From JAZDIU01 sp043804635 (GTDB taxonomy: Bacteria; Chloroflexota; Dehalococcoidia; Dehalococcoidales; UBA2162), in contig JAZDIU010000069.1 in assembly GCA_043804635.1 (NCBI GenBank), positions 1 to 28,783 of the forward strand: a stretch of DNA of 28,783 bases. The letters run 5' to 3'. Under the pieces are notes generated by a model. That model made no database searches, was not told the DNA's origin, and saw only the letters and a list, made by a program, of their open reading frames with translations. This document shows, one piece after another, positions 1-7,117 of the stretch. The position numbers and the translations under genes are program-made. The stretch's first letter is position 1; each line of letters begins with the position of its first letter.

Positions 1-3000
1 AGCGAAGTTGTTGATTCTGGTCAAGTTATTGGTTTCGAGGATGCCGTCGTAAGTGAGGCTAATCCAGGGCTTATGATGGTCCTGGCTGAGTTTTTCCGCC
101 ATCGCCGCCACGATTCCGCCAGGCATACACCCGTGCGGCATCACCGATATTACACCGGCGAAGCCGGGATTTTCCAGCCATTCGACCCCAACTCCGATGC
201 TGAGGACCGCTTCGCTGCCACATCTCGGAGAGAGATACTGGCTCGTCTTCGATAATATTTCTTTTATAGAAGGTTCTCCTCCGTCCAGCATACCATCGAT
301 ACGTTTAGTCACCCGGCGTTCCTCATTGTCTACAATGCGATACTTGATATAGCTGCTTAATAATTTTCGCGCCCTTCTAAATCTGATGGTATCTTCCAGG
401 TAGCGGTAAGAAATATATTTTATCCACTCCCCGACCGGCGATACGATGACTTCCAATCCGGCGGTTTCACAGACTTTAACAAGATTATTGTTGCTGAACC
501 GGTTTGAGCGCAGATAGATTTCACCATTGATGCCAACCCGCGGTCTCCTGGGCAAGCTGGGGTCGATAGCCGACCTGAAAGCAGTGGATGCCTGCTCCAG
601 AACGTCAGACAAGTCCTTTTTATTGCGGATGCGGTCTGTAATTCGCTTCAGGTACTCATCGAATAGTTTATCGGCGAGTCCTCTCTCTTTTTCATAAGGA
701 CGGGTCCGCCAGAGAAGCTTCTCCAGGCAGTCGATAGCGAAGATGCCTCGCATAACGACGCGCTGGAATTCGGGACCAATGATGTCGCCATAGGCATTGT
801 TCGATACCGTCGTCAGCATCGGAACGTCGAAGCCGGCTTCCTTCAGCACCCGGCTCTGTTCCAGAGCATATTTGCCCAGCCGACAGGGCCCATAAGAGCC
901 GGCCATCAGGATTTCGACATCCTTAACACGGTCAGGATTTTCGTGCAGGAATTTGAGCGAGTCGCCCAAAGTGAGTCGATAAGGTAAACACTCTGTTCCA
1001 GAGGTTACCTGGTTGCTGTAAAAGATACTGCGTTCGTCCGATTCAGGCAGCATAATAACCCGGCCGCCGTAGGCTTCGAGGGCGGCGCCGATGGCTTCTA
1101 CAAAGGGAGACATATGGAGTATCACCAGAGCCTTATTGTTGGTGACTAGGGGAGTGGTCGACCGTCGTATATACTGAGCGGAGACCGGGTGTTGTCTGGC
1201 AGTGCCGGAGTAGCCTTTTATGGTATCGACGAAAGCTTCTAATCGAGTAACAATACCCGCTTCAGCGGCGTGTTCGTCTATTTCCAGTTGCCCCAGAGGT
1301 TTGCCGCCCATAATATCTTCCATAAGTTTGAGTATAAAAGAGTTAGGACCGCAGCCGAAGTTGGTTAGAGCCAAGCCATAAAGTTTGGGGTCGCGGGCAA
1401 CGATGTCTGAAGCGGCAATGAATTTACTTTCGTAAGACCAGTAAGGGCGGTCCGAGTATTCTTTGGGATTGACTGTATCAAGGGGTAGAAAGTCCACGGG
1501 AATCGGCACCATACCAAGCTGTGCCAGTTTCTCAGCGATGCCAAGGTTAGCTCCGGAATCCTGAGACATATAAGAGCGAGAAAGCAGGACCACGCCTAGC
1601 TGGTCGCTCTGGCGAAGTTGCTCCAATAACTTAGCCCCGAGTGCCGAACGTTCTGCTTCAAAGCTTCGCTGGCTGGCGATACCGGCCAGAGCCGCCTGCT
1701 TGCCCTGCCCACGGCTGAATCCCATCCTGACAGCGGCATCGGCTAAATTTTTAACTACCTCAGCATCCCCTAAACTGAAATCAAGCACCGGAGACAGGAA
1801 ACGGTCGCCAAGATCAAGCACCTGACGGACTATAAACGGAGACGCCTGGACCAGGGGACAAGAGTATTTCTGGTCTTCATCGCCCTCTTTTACGCCCAGC
1901 CGGATACCGCAGGGATAGAGAATGAAATCAGCCTTCCCTTTAAGAGCGGCGACGTGCCCGTGCACCAGCTTCAGGGGGAAACAGCTATCCGTATAAGCTA
2001 GTTCTATAGATTGCTCCATAACTTCACGGGTGGTCTTACCGGAGAGAATGACCCTGACATCCAGCGCATTCAAAAAGCCGATGAGCAAAGGAGCAAAGTC
2101 ATAAGTCAGGAGCGCTCTGGGAATACCAACCGCAGGTCCGGTGCCTGAACCCTCTTTGTATTCTTTTAATAAGAGCTTTTCCCGTTCGTCGAAAAAAGTC
2201 TCTTTCCGTGCCTGAGTAAGCGTGCTATCGAAGAGGTCGCACCGACTGCCGTAAAAGGTCGGTTTCTCGTCGGGCAGTTTCATCTGTGTGATGGTACAGT
2301 TGTTGTCGCACTTCTTGCAGACGAAAGTAGAGAGGTTACAGTCGCTATCGATAAGCTGTCGGAAGCCCTTAAACCTGGACTTCTGTCCATTTATCGTCTC
2401 TTTTGCCAGCAACGCGGCACCGACAGCGCCGCTGACTTCACGATGCTCAGCCACGGTCAGAGCCTTACCCTTAAGCTGGTCGTGGAAAGCTGAGACGATT
2501 GCTTCATTATAAAAAACCGCACCGGTGAGAATAACTTTATTACCGAGCTTCCGATTACCTACTACCTTGGAAAGATAGTTTTTGGCGATGGAGTTAGCCA
2601 GACTGGCAGTGATTATCTCCAGCGGGACACCTTCTTGCTGTGCCGAGGCGACCGACTGCCCCATAAAGGCAGCACACCTTGTCCCCAGGTCGATGGTATG
2701 AGGTGCGGTGAATGCCAATCTGGCGAAGTCGCCGTTAGTTACCCGCACCCCCAGCATATCAGCCAGCTCATCGATGAAGCTACCGGTGCCGGCGGCGCAG
2801 GCTTTGTTCATCTGGTAATCGACCACCACGCCGTTTCTCTTGATGACCAGCTTCGAGTCCTGCCCGCCGATTTCGATAATGTCGGCTTCAGGGTCGATTT
2901 CGGCGGCAGCCCTGGTCTGAGCCGTGATTTCATTCTTGATGAGGTCGGCACCGATAAAGCCACCCACCAAGTATCTTCCTGAGCCGGTAACACCGACTCC

Positions 3001-4077
3001 AGTTATGGTGACATTAGGGGCATCGCGAAGCAGGTTCTTGAATACCTGCTTGATAGCATTGATAGGCTTGCCCGCCGTCATCAGGTAGCTCTTAGCGATA
3101 ATATCTTTGCCTGACTCGTCAAGGATTACTGCTTTAGTGCTCGTGGAACCGATATCGACGCCCAGGTAGCCCGAGCATGTTTTATCAGTCACCAGTCCGA
3201 TTTTACCTTTAGGAACGGGAACTGCCTCCAGCCGAGGTGTTTCAAAGTGACGCTGGTGAACACTCGTTGGCGGCAATAAACGCACCTGCGAGTGTTTGCC
3301 TCTGGATAAAAGAGCCGCCCCAAGTGCTTCGATATATAGAAAATTATCGGGAACTATCACCTTCACTTCATGCCCATTCCGTGCCGTGAGCACCTCGTTG
3401 AGTGCCCTGACGATGGCACCGTTAGCAGCAAGGCCCCCAACGAAGTACACCGGCTCTTCGAAGATGCCCCTCTTCAAGGAAGCGACCATACGGGCAATAC
3501 TTTCGCAAAGAGCATAAAGCATATCAGGCATCTGAACGCCTTTTTGCTGGAGATGAATGAGGTCGCTTTTGGCAAACACACTGCATCGAGCAGCTATACG
3601 TGGGGCAGTCCCCTGGCACTGGAGCGCCAGGCGGGTGAAATCGTCCATACTGATGCCCAGCCGGTATGCCTGCTGTTCAAGGAACCTTCCGGTACCGGCA
3701 GCACAAAGCGGGTTCGATACCACTTTCCACGGCTTTTTCAGTCCGTCTTCTAGCGTAATAACAAAAGAACTTTGACCGCCAATCTGGATAATAGTTTTAA
3801 CATCAGGATAGTTACTGAGAAGTCCAGAAGCGATGGCTGGAGCACTACTGTAATCGCCCCAACCAAACTCCGCAGGAATCACCGATTTGCCTGAACCAGA
3901 TACACCGGCACCGATAATCTGCTCTGCCTTGTCCAGCCGGCTTATCACCGAATTGACCGCCGACTGCGGATTGGAGACAATTTTCTCAACATCCAGCTTG
4001 ACGACTTTGCCAGTTTCGTCAATCACGCATAGCTTAACATTAACCGAGCCGACATCCAGTCCGAGATAATAGTCCAT
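1..4077 (-). CDS. Giant acyl-CoA dehydratase activase-like protein (two BadF/BcrA ATPase domains plus DUF2229), C-terminus off the window
   Basis: The reading frame is open for 1359 codons from an ATG at 4077 to the window edge. Seen: two ASKHA-type ATPase domains. The first starts at residue 1 (LGLDVGS, IQIGGQ, CAAGTG near 125). The second starts near 303 (GVDIGST, IEIGGQDSK, CAAGTG near 426). A Cys cluster (CNLSTFVCKKCDNNC) lies near 578-595, and a DUF2229-like region starting near 645 (GIPRALLTYD, TDSCFPLKL) is followed by an HgdB-like region (GTECLPYRL, GPCRLGKYA). Known: such activases are ATP-driven electron donors that reduce 2-hydroxyacyl-CoA dehydratases or benzoyl-CoA reductases through a [4Fe-4S] cluster held by the CxxGTG cysteines. 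Fused proteins of about 1400-1500 residues are commonly annotated as acyl-CoA dehydratase activase-related. Its real substrate is unknown. No dehydratase subunits lie nearby in the window. No clear Shine-Dalgarno precedes the ATG. Confidence 0.9.
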   Translation of the reverse strand, partial: MDYYLGLDVGSVNVKLCVIDETGKVVKLDVEKIVSNPQSAVNSVISRLDKAEQIIGAGVSGSGKSVIPAEFGWGDYSSAPAIASGLLSNYPDVKTIIQIGGQSSFVITLEDGLKKPWKVVSNPLCAAGTGRFLEQQAYRLGISMDDFTRLALQCQGTAPRIAARCSVFAKSDLIHLQQKGVQMPDMLYALCESIARMVASLKRGIFEEPVYFVGGLAANGAIVRALNEVLTARNGHEVKVIVPDNFLYIEALGAALLSRGKHSQVRLLPPTSVHQRHFETPRLEAVPVPKGKIGLVTDKTCSGYLGVDIGSTSTKAVILDESGKDIIAKSYLMTAGKPINAIKQVFKNLLRDAPNVTITGVGVTGSGRYLVGGFIGADLIKNEITAQTRAAAEIDPEADIIEIGGQDSKLVIKRNGVVVDYQMNKACAAGTGSFIDELADMLGVRVTNGDFARLAFTAPHTIDLGTRCAAFMGQSVASAQQEGVPLEIITASLANSIAKNYLSKVVGNRKLGNKVILTGAVFYNEAIVSAFHDQLKGKALTVAEHREVSGAVGAALLAKETINGQKSRFKGFRQLIDSDCNLSTFVCKKCDNNCTITQMKLPDEKPTFYGSRCDLFDSTLTQARKETFFDEREKLLLKEYKEGSGTGPAVGIPRALLTYDFAPLLIGFLNALDVRVILSGKTTREVMEQSIELAYTDSCFPLKLVHGHVAALKGKADFILYPCGIRLGVKEGDEDQKYSCPLVQASPFIVRQVLDLGDRFLSPVLDFSLGDAEVVKNLADAAVRMGFSRGQGKQAALAGIASQRSFEAERSALGAKLLEQLRQSDQLGVVLLSRSYMSQDSGANLGIAEKLAQLGMVPIPVDFLPLDTVNPKEYSDRPYWSYESKFIAASDIVARDPKLYGLALTNFGCGPNSFILKLMEDIMGGKPLGQLEIDEHAAEAGIVTRLEAFVDTIKGYSGTARQHPVSAQYIRRSTTPLVTNNKALVILHMSPFVEAIGAALEAYGGRVIMLPESDERSIFYSNQVTSGTECLPYRLTLGDSLKFLHENPDRVKDVEILMAGSYGPCRLGKYALEQSRVLKEAGFDVPMLTTVSNNAYGDIIGPEFQRVVMRGIFAIDCLEKLLWRTRPYEKERGLADKLFDEYLKRITDRIRNKKDLSDVLEQASTAFRSAIDPSLPRRPRVGINGEIYLRSNRFSNNNLVKVCETAGLEVIVSPVGEWIKYISYRYLEDTIRFRRARKLLSSYIKYRIVDNEERRVTKRIDGMLDGGEPSIKEILSKTSQYLSPRCGSEAVLSIGVGVEWLENPGFAGVISVMPHGCMPGGIVAAMAEKLSQDHHKPWISLTYDGILETNNLTRINNFA

Positions 4078-4100
4078 AATTTAAGCTAACAGCTAAGACT

Positions 4101-4129
4101 ATTATTCACTATGTAGCGAGTACGGTCAA
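4101..4129 (-). promoter_or_regulatory. Sigma70-type promoter for the giant activase
   Basis: On the minus strand TTGACC (4129-4124) is followed after exactly 17 nt by AATAAT (4106-4101). The predicted transcription start is near 4094, giving a leader of about 17 nt to the ATG at 4077. Called by eye from motif match and spacing. Confidence 0.6.
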
Positions 4130-4157
4130 GAGGCGTAGCTAGTTCACCGCTTTCCGA

Positions 4158-4187
4158 TTGGCTCATCTTTGTGCCAGATGTTATAAT
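4158..4187 (+). promoter_or_regulatory. Extended -10 promoter giving a leaderless endonuclease V transcript
   Basis: TGTTATAAT (TGn plus a perfect TATAAT at 4182-4187) is preceded 18 nt upstream by TTGGCT (4158-4163). The expected +1, 6-7 nt after the -10, falls on the GTG at 4194, so the message would begin at its start codon. Confidence 0.6.
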
Positions 4188-4193
4188 CTTGGT

Positions 4194-4946
4194 GTGAAAG
4201 CAAAAGAGTTGCATAGCTGGCAAATGACACCGGCCGAAGCCAGGATTTTGCAACAACGGCTGGCGGGTCAGGTATCCCGGCAAAATGAAATAGTTGGACC
4301 TCATTTTATTGCCGGTACGGATATATCGGTAAAGATGGGTGGAATGGCGACCGGAGCAGTAGTAGTTTTAAACTATCCTGAGCTCAGAGCCGTGGAAACC
4401 AAAATAGTCCAACGCAGGCTCGATTTTCCTTATGTGCCGGGTCTTCTCTCCTTCAGGGAATCGCCTTTGGTTATATCTGCCTTTGAAAACATCGATACTA
4501 TCCCTGACTTATTGTTAGTCGATGGGCAAGGAATTGCCCATCCCCGCCGCTTCGGTCTTGCCTCTCATCTAGGTCTGCTCCTGGATATACCCACCATCGG
4601 CTGTGCCAAATCCCTCCTTTGCGGACGTTACGACGAACCTAATCCAGCGTCAGGTAGCTATAGCGAGGTTACAGATAATAATGAAATTATCGGTGTGGCA
4701 CTACGGACTAAAGCCGGAGTTAAGCCCATTTACGTCTCCACAGGCCACAAAGTCGATTTAGATACCGCCATCCAATGGGTATTGAAATGCTGCCGGGGCT
4801 ACCGCATACCGGAACCACTCAGACTGGCTCATCTTGCCGCCAGCAGTGCAGTGTCATCGCGAGGAGTCCCGATTCTATCGGGACGACGTGGCAATCTCTA
4901 TAAATCCATTCCGGCAGCAGCCGGAATCCAGAAAACAGGAATATAA
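4194..4946 (+). CDS. nfi: Endonuclease V (deoxyinosine 3' endonuclease)
   Basis: Repairs deaminated adenine by nicking DNA one base 3' of deoxyinosine. A TTG at 4158 is also in frame, but I start at GTG 4194 for two reasons. The promoter -10 lies between the two codons. Numbering from 4194 also puts the catalytic and wedge residues at Y80, E89, D110 and H116, with D43, which as I recall are the numbers of Thermotoga maritima endonuclease V. Motifs seen: GTDIS, PYVPGLLSFRE, VDGQGIAHPRRFG. The family is about 220-230 aa. This protein is 250 aa because residues from about 220 onward are encoded by a dispersed palindromic repeat that replaced the original end. The stop (4944-4946) lies 1 nt before the nfeD ATG, so the two are probably translationally coupled. 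Confidence 0.9.
   Translation: MKAKELHSWQMTPAEARILQQRLAGQVSRQNEIVGPHFIAGTDISVKMGGMATGAVVVLNYPELRAVETKIVQRRLDFPYVPGLLSFRESPLVISAFENIDTIPDLLLVDGQGIAHPRRFGLASHLGLLLDIPTIGCAKSLLCGRYDEPNPASGSYSEVTDNNEIIGVALRTKAGVKPIYVSTGHKVDLDTAIQWVLKCCRGYRIPEPLRLAHLAASSAVSSRGVPILSGRRGNLYKSIPAAAGIQKTGI
4850..4932 (+). repeat. Dispersed palindromic repeat inside the 3' end of endonuclease V
   Basis: Two consecutive perfect hairpins. GTCCCGAT/ATCGGGAC (4866-4873 / 4877-4884) has a 3-nt loop. ATTCCGGC/GCCGGAAT (4908-4915 / 4920-4927) has a 4-nt loop. The second has the same design as 16846-16865 (ATTCCAGC-GAAG-GCTGGAAT), and 25030-25056 is a degenerate copy. It sits inside coding sequence and supplies the endonuclease V C-terminus. 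Confidence 0.75.
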
Positions 4947-4947
4947 G

Positions 4948-6252
4948 ATGCTAAAAACCTTTCGTATGCTATTGTGGTTAAGCTTAACATTCGTTGCCCT
5001 CACCACAATCGAAGCTCAGGGGGCTAATTCTCACGTCGATGTGCTTCGGGTCAAAGGCACGGTTAATCCCGTCCTCGCCGACTATATCTCCTGCGGCATC
5101 GAGCACGCCGAATCGACCAACGCTGTTGCCTGCATTATCCAGCTTGATACACCCGGCGGGTTGGACACATCTATGCGGGACATTATTAAAGATATCGTCG
5201 ATGCCAGAGTCCCGGTAGTAGTGTTTGTTTCACCTTCCGGTGCCAGGGCTGCCTCAGCCGGTGTCTTTATCACCGTAGCTGCCCACGTTGCCGCAATGGC
5301 ACCCAACACCGCCATCGGCGCCGCTCACCCCGTGTCCATCGGTGCCGGCGGCGAAACACAGATATCGGAAACTATGGAAGAAAAGGTTGTCAACGATGCC
5401 GCTGCTTATATCAGAAGTATCGCCGGAGCTCACGGCCGCAATGTGGACTGGGCAGAAAAAGCCGTCCGAGAAAGTGTCTCGGCGACCGAGCGTGAAGCTC
5501 TGGAACTAAACGTCATCGATATCGTCGCCACCGACCTTAACGACCTACTCGCTAAACTAGACGGCAGACAGGTAAACCTGCTTGGCGGTAGAACGGTCAC
5601 AATAGAAACTAAAGGTGCCGCTATCAACTACGTCGATATGAGCATCGGCGAGGATTTCCTCAATGTAATCGGTGACCCTACCATTGCCTATCTGCTATTA
5701 GGGATTGCTATGCTGGGTATAATGGTTGAAATCTATAGTCCCGGACTTATTTTCCTCGGCGTAATCGGCGGAATTTGCCTCTTTCTGGGTCTATATTCGC
5801 TCGGGGTATTGCCGGTAAACTGGGCTGGGGTTCTGCTTATCGTTCTCGCTTTCGGGCTCTTTATCGCTGAGTTATTCACCCCGGGTTTCGGTTTGCTTGC
5901 TTCCGGTGGTATAATCTCATTGATTCTTGGGTCTTTGATTTTGTTTAAAGGAGGGCCCTTGTTCCGAGTCAATCCTTGGTTAGTTGCTGTAACTGTTATT
6001 ATAATTGCGGGTTTCTTGTTCTTTGTCGGCAACCGGGTAATCCAGGCGCATCGCCGTCAGGCGACCACCGGCAGAGAAGAGCTGGTGGGGAAGACAGCCA
6101 CCGTCAAAGCTGCATTACAACCTGAAGGTATGGTATTGTTCAAAGGTGAACTGTGGGATGCCGTTTCTAACACCGGAAATGTTGAACCTGGGGAGGAGGT
6201 AATAATAAACAAGGTCGAAGGTCTAAAATTGTACGTGACTAAAAAGCAATAA
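4948..6252 (+). CDS. nfeD: NfeD-family membrane-bound serine protease (ClpP-like domain, membrane segments, OB-fold tail)
   Basis: 434 aa. The frame is open upstream, but the ATG at 4948 has AGGA 7 nt before it and gives a clean signal peptide (residues 1-25). Residues about 30-230 are a ClpP/SppA-like protease domain with nucleophile Ser103 (RAASAG) and candidate base Lys146 (EEKVVND), matching the Ser-Lys dyad of archaeal 1510-N. Residues about 245-360 hold four or so hydrophobic segments. The last 60 residues are the soluble NfeD C-terminal OB-fold (LVGKTATVKAAL to KVEGLKLYV). Known: long NfeD proteins pair with a stomatin/slipin and cleave its hydrophobic C-terminus. That partner follows here after 9 nt, so the operon context fits the family. 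Confidence 0.92.
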   Translation: MLKTFRMLLWLSLTFVALTTIEAQGANSHVDVLRVKGTVNPVLADYISCGIEHAESTNAVACIIQLDTPGGLDTSMRDIIKDIVDARVPVVVFVSPSGARAASAGVFITVAAHVAAMAPNTAIGAAHPVSIGAGGETQISETMEEKVVNDAAAYIRSIAGAHGRNVDWAEKAVRESVSATEREALELNVIDIVATDLNDLLAKLDGRQVNLLGGRTVTIETKGAAINYVDMSIGEDFLNVIGDPTIAYLLLGIAMLGIMVEIYSPGLIFLGVIGGICLFLGLYSLGVLPVNWAGVLLIVLAFGLFIAELFTPGFGLLASGGIISLILGSLILFKGGPLFRVNPWLVAVTVIIIAGFLFFVGNRVIQAHRRQATTGREELVGKTATVKAALQPEGMVLFKGELWDAVSNTGNVEPGEEVIINKVEGLKLYVTKKQ

Positions 6253-6261
6253 GGAGGGTAG

Positions 6262-7029
6262 ATGGAAAACTATATCTGGTTGGCAATCGTTATTTTCATC
6301 GTGATTATTATTTTACCGACAGCAATAAAAATTGTTCAGGAATACGAGCGGGGAGTAATTTTCCGATTGGGACGAGTTATCGGTGCCAAGGGTCCCGGCC
6401 TCTTTCTCATCATTCCTTTCATCGACCGTATGGTGAAGGTCGACTTGAGAGTGGTCACTCTGGATGTTCCACCGCAGGATGTCATCACCAAGGACAACGT
6501 TACCGTAAAAGTAGATGCCGTGCTGTATTTCAGAGTCGTCGACCCGCAGGCTTCTGTGGTTAAAGTGCTGAACCACTTCCAGGCAACCTCCCTGATATCT
6601 CAGACGACACTCCGGAATGTCCTAGGACAATCGGAGCTTGACGAACTGTTATCACAAAGGGAGAATCTCAATCAGAAACTGCAGAAGATAATCGATGAAG
6701 CCACCGACCCATGGGGAGTGAAGGTCAGCATCGTCGAGATTAAGAATGTGGAACTTCCTGAGACGATGAGACGGTCTATGGCCGCTCAGGCTGAAGCGGA
6801 AAGAGAGAGGAGAGCCAAAATTATCCACGCTGACGGCGAGTTTCAGGCTTCCGCACGACTGGCCGAAGCCGGGGCTATTATTGCTAAAGAGCCAACCACC
6901 CTGCAGCTTCGTTACCTCCAAACATTGACTGAAATAGCCTCCGAGAAAGCCAGCACCATAATCTTCCCGTTGCCAATAGAACTACTCAAAGCCTTTATGG
7001 GCCGCGGCAGTGATAAGTCAAAAGAATAA
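6262..7029 (+). CDS. SPFH/stomatin-like membrane protein (slipin)
   Basis: 255 aa, with a strong AAGGAGGG site just before the ATG. One N-terminal hydrophobic segment (residues 4-23) is followed by the SPFH/Band-7 domain (EYERGVIFRLGRVIG, PQDVITKDNVTVKVDAVLYF). Then comes the charged coiled-coil stretch around 175-200 (AAQAEAERERRAKII), and the protein ends in a short hydrophobic tail (FPLPIELLKAFMG). Known: slipins form oligomeric rings in lipid microdomains and are paired with long NfeD proteases, as here. The physiological role is likely membrane quality control (inferred). It is the last gene of the endonuclease V-nfeD-slipin unit. Confidence 0.92.
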   Translation: MENYIWLAIVIFIVIIILPTAIKIVQEYERGVIFRLGRVIGAKGPGLFLIIPFIDRMVKVDLRVVTLDVPPQDVITKDNVTVKVDAVLYFRVVDPQASVVKVLNHFQATSLISQTTLRNVLGQSELDELLSQRENLNQKLQKIIDEATDPWGVKVSIVEIKNVELPETMRRSMAAQAEAERERRAKIIHADGEFQASARLAEAGAIIAKEPTTLQLRYLQTLTEIASEKASTIIFPLPIELLKAFMGRGSDKSKE

Positions 7030-7044
7030 ACCTCGCAAAATTAA

Positions 7045-7077
7045 AAGTGTGAGGAGGGACCAGCCCTCCTCACACTT
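7045..7077. terminator. Bidirectional intrinsic terminator between slipin and the flavoenzyme
   Basis: Perfect 14-bp inverted repeat (7045-7058 with 7064-7077) around a 5-nt loop. On the minus strand the stem runs into CACTTTTAATTTT, a good U-rich tail. On the plus strand the tail is C/U mixed and weaker. It lies between two convergent genes. Confidence 0.85.
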
Positions 7078-7117
7078 CCCTCATTTGCTATAAACCAAGC
7101 CAATTATTAGGAGCCTG

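Noticed and set aside
4158..4193. TTG at 4158 as start of endonuclease V
   Set aside because: The -10 box lies between it and GTG 4194, and residue numbering from 4194 matches the Thermotoga enzyme.
4834..4947. Upstream start for nfeD inside endonuclease V
   Set aside because: The extra residues are repeat-derived. The ATG at 4948 has a ribosome site and begins a signal peptide.
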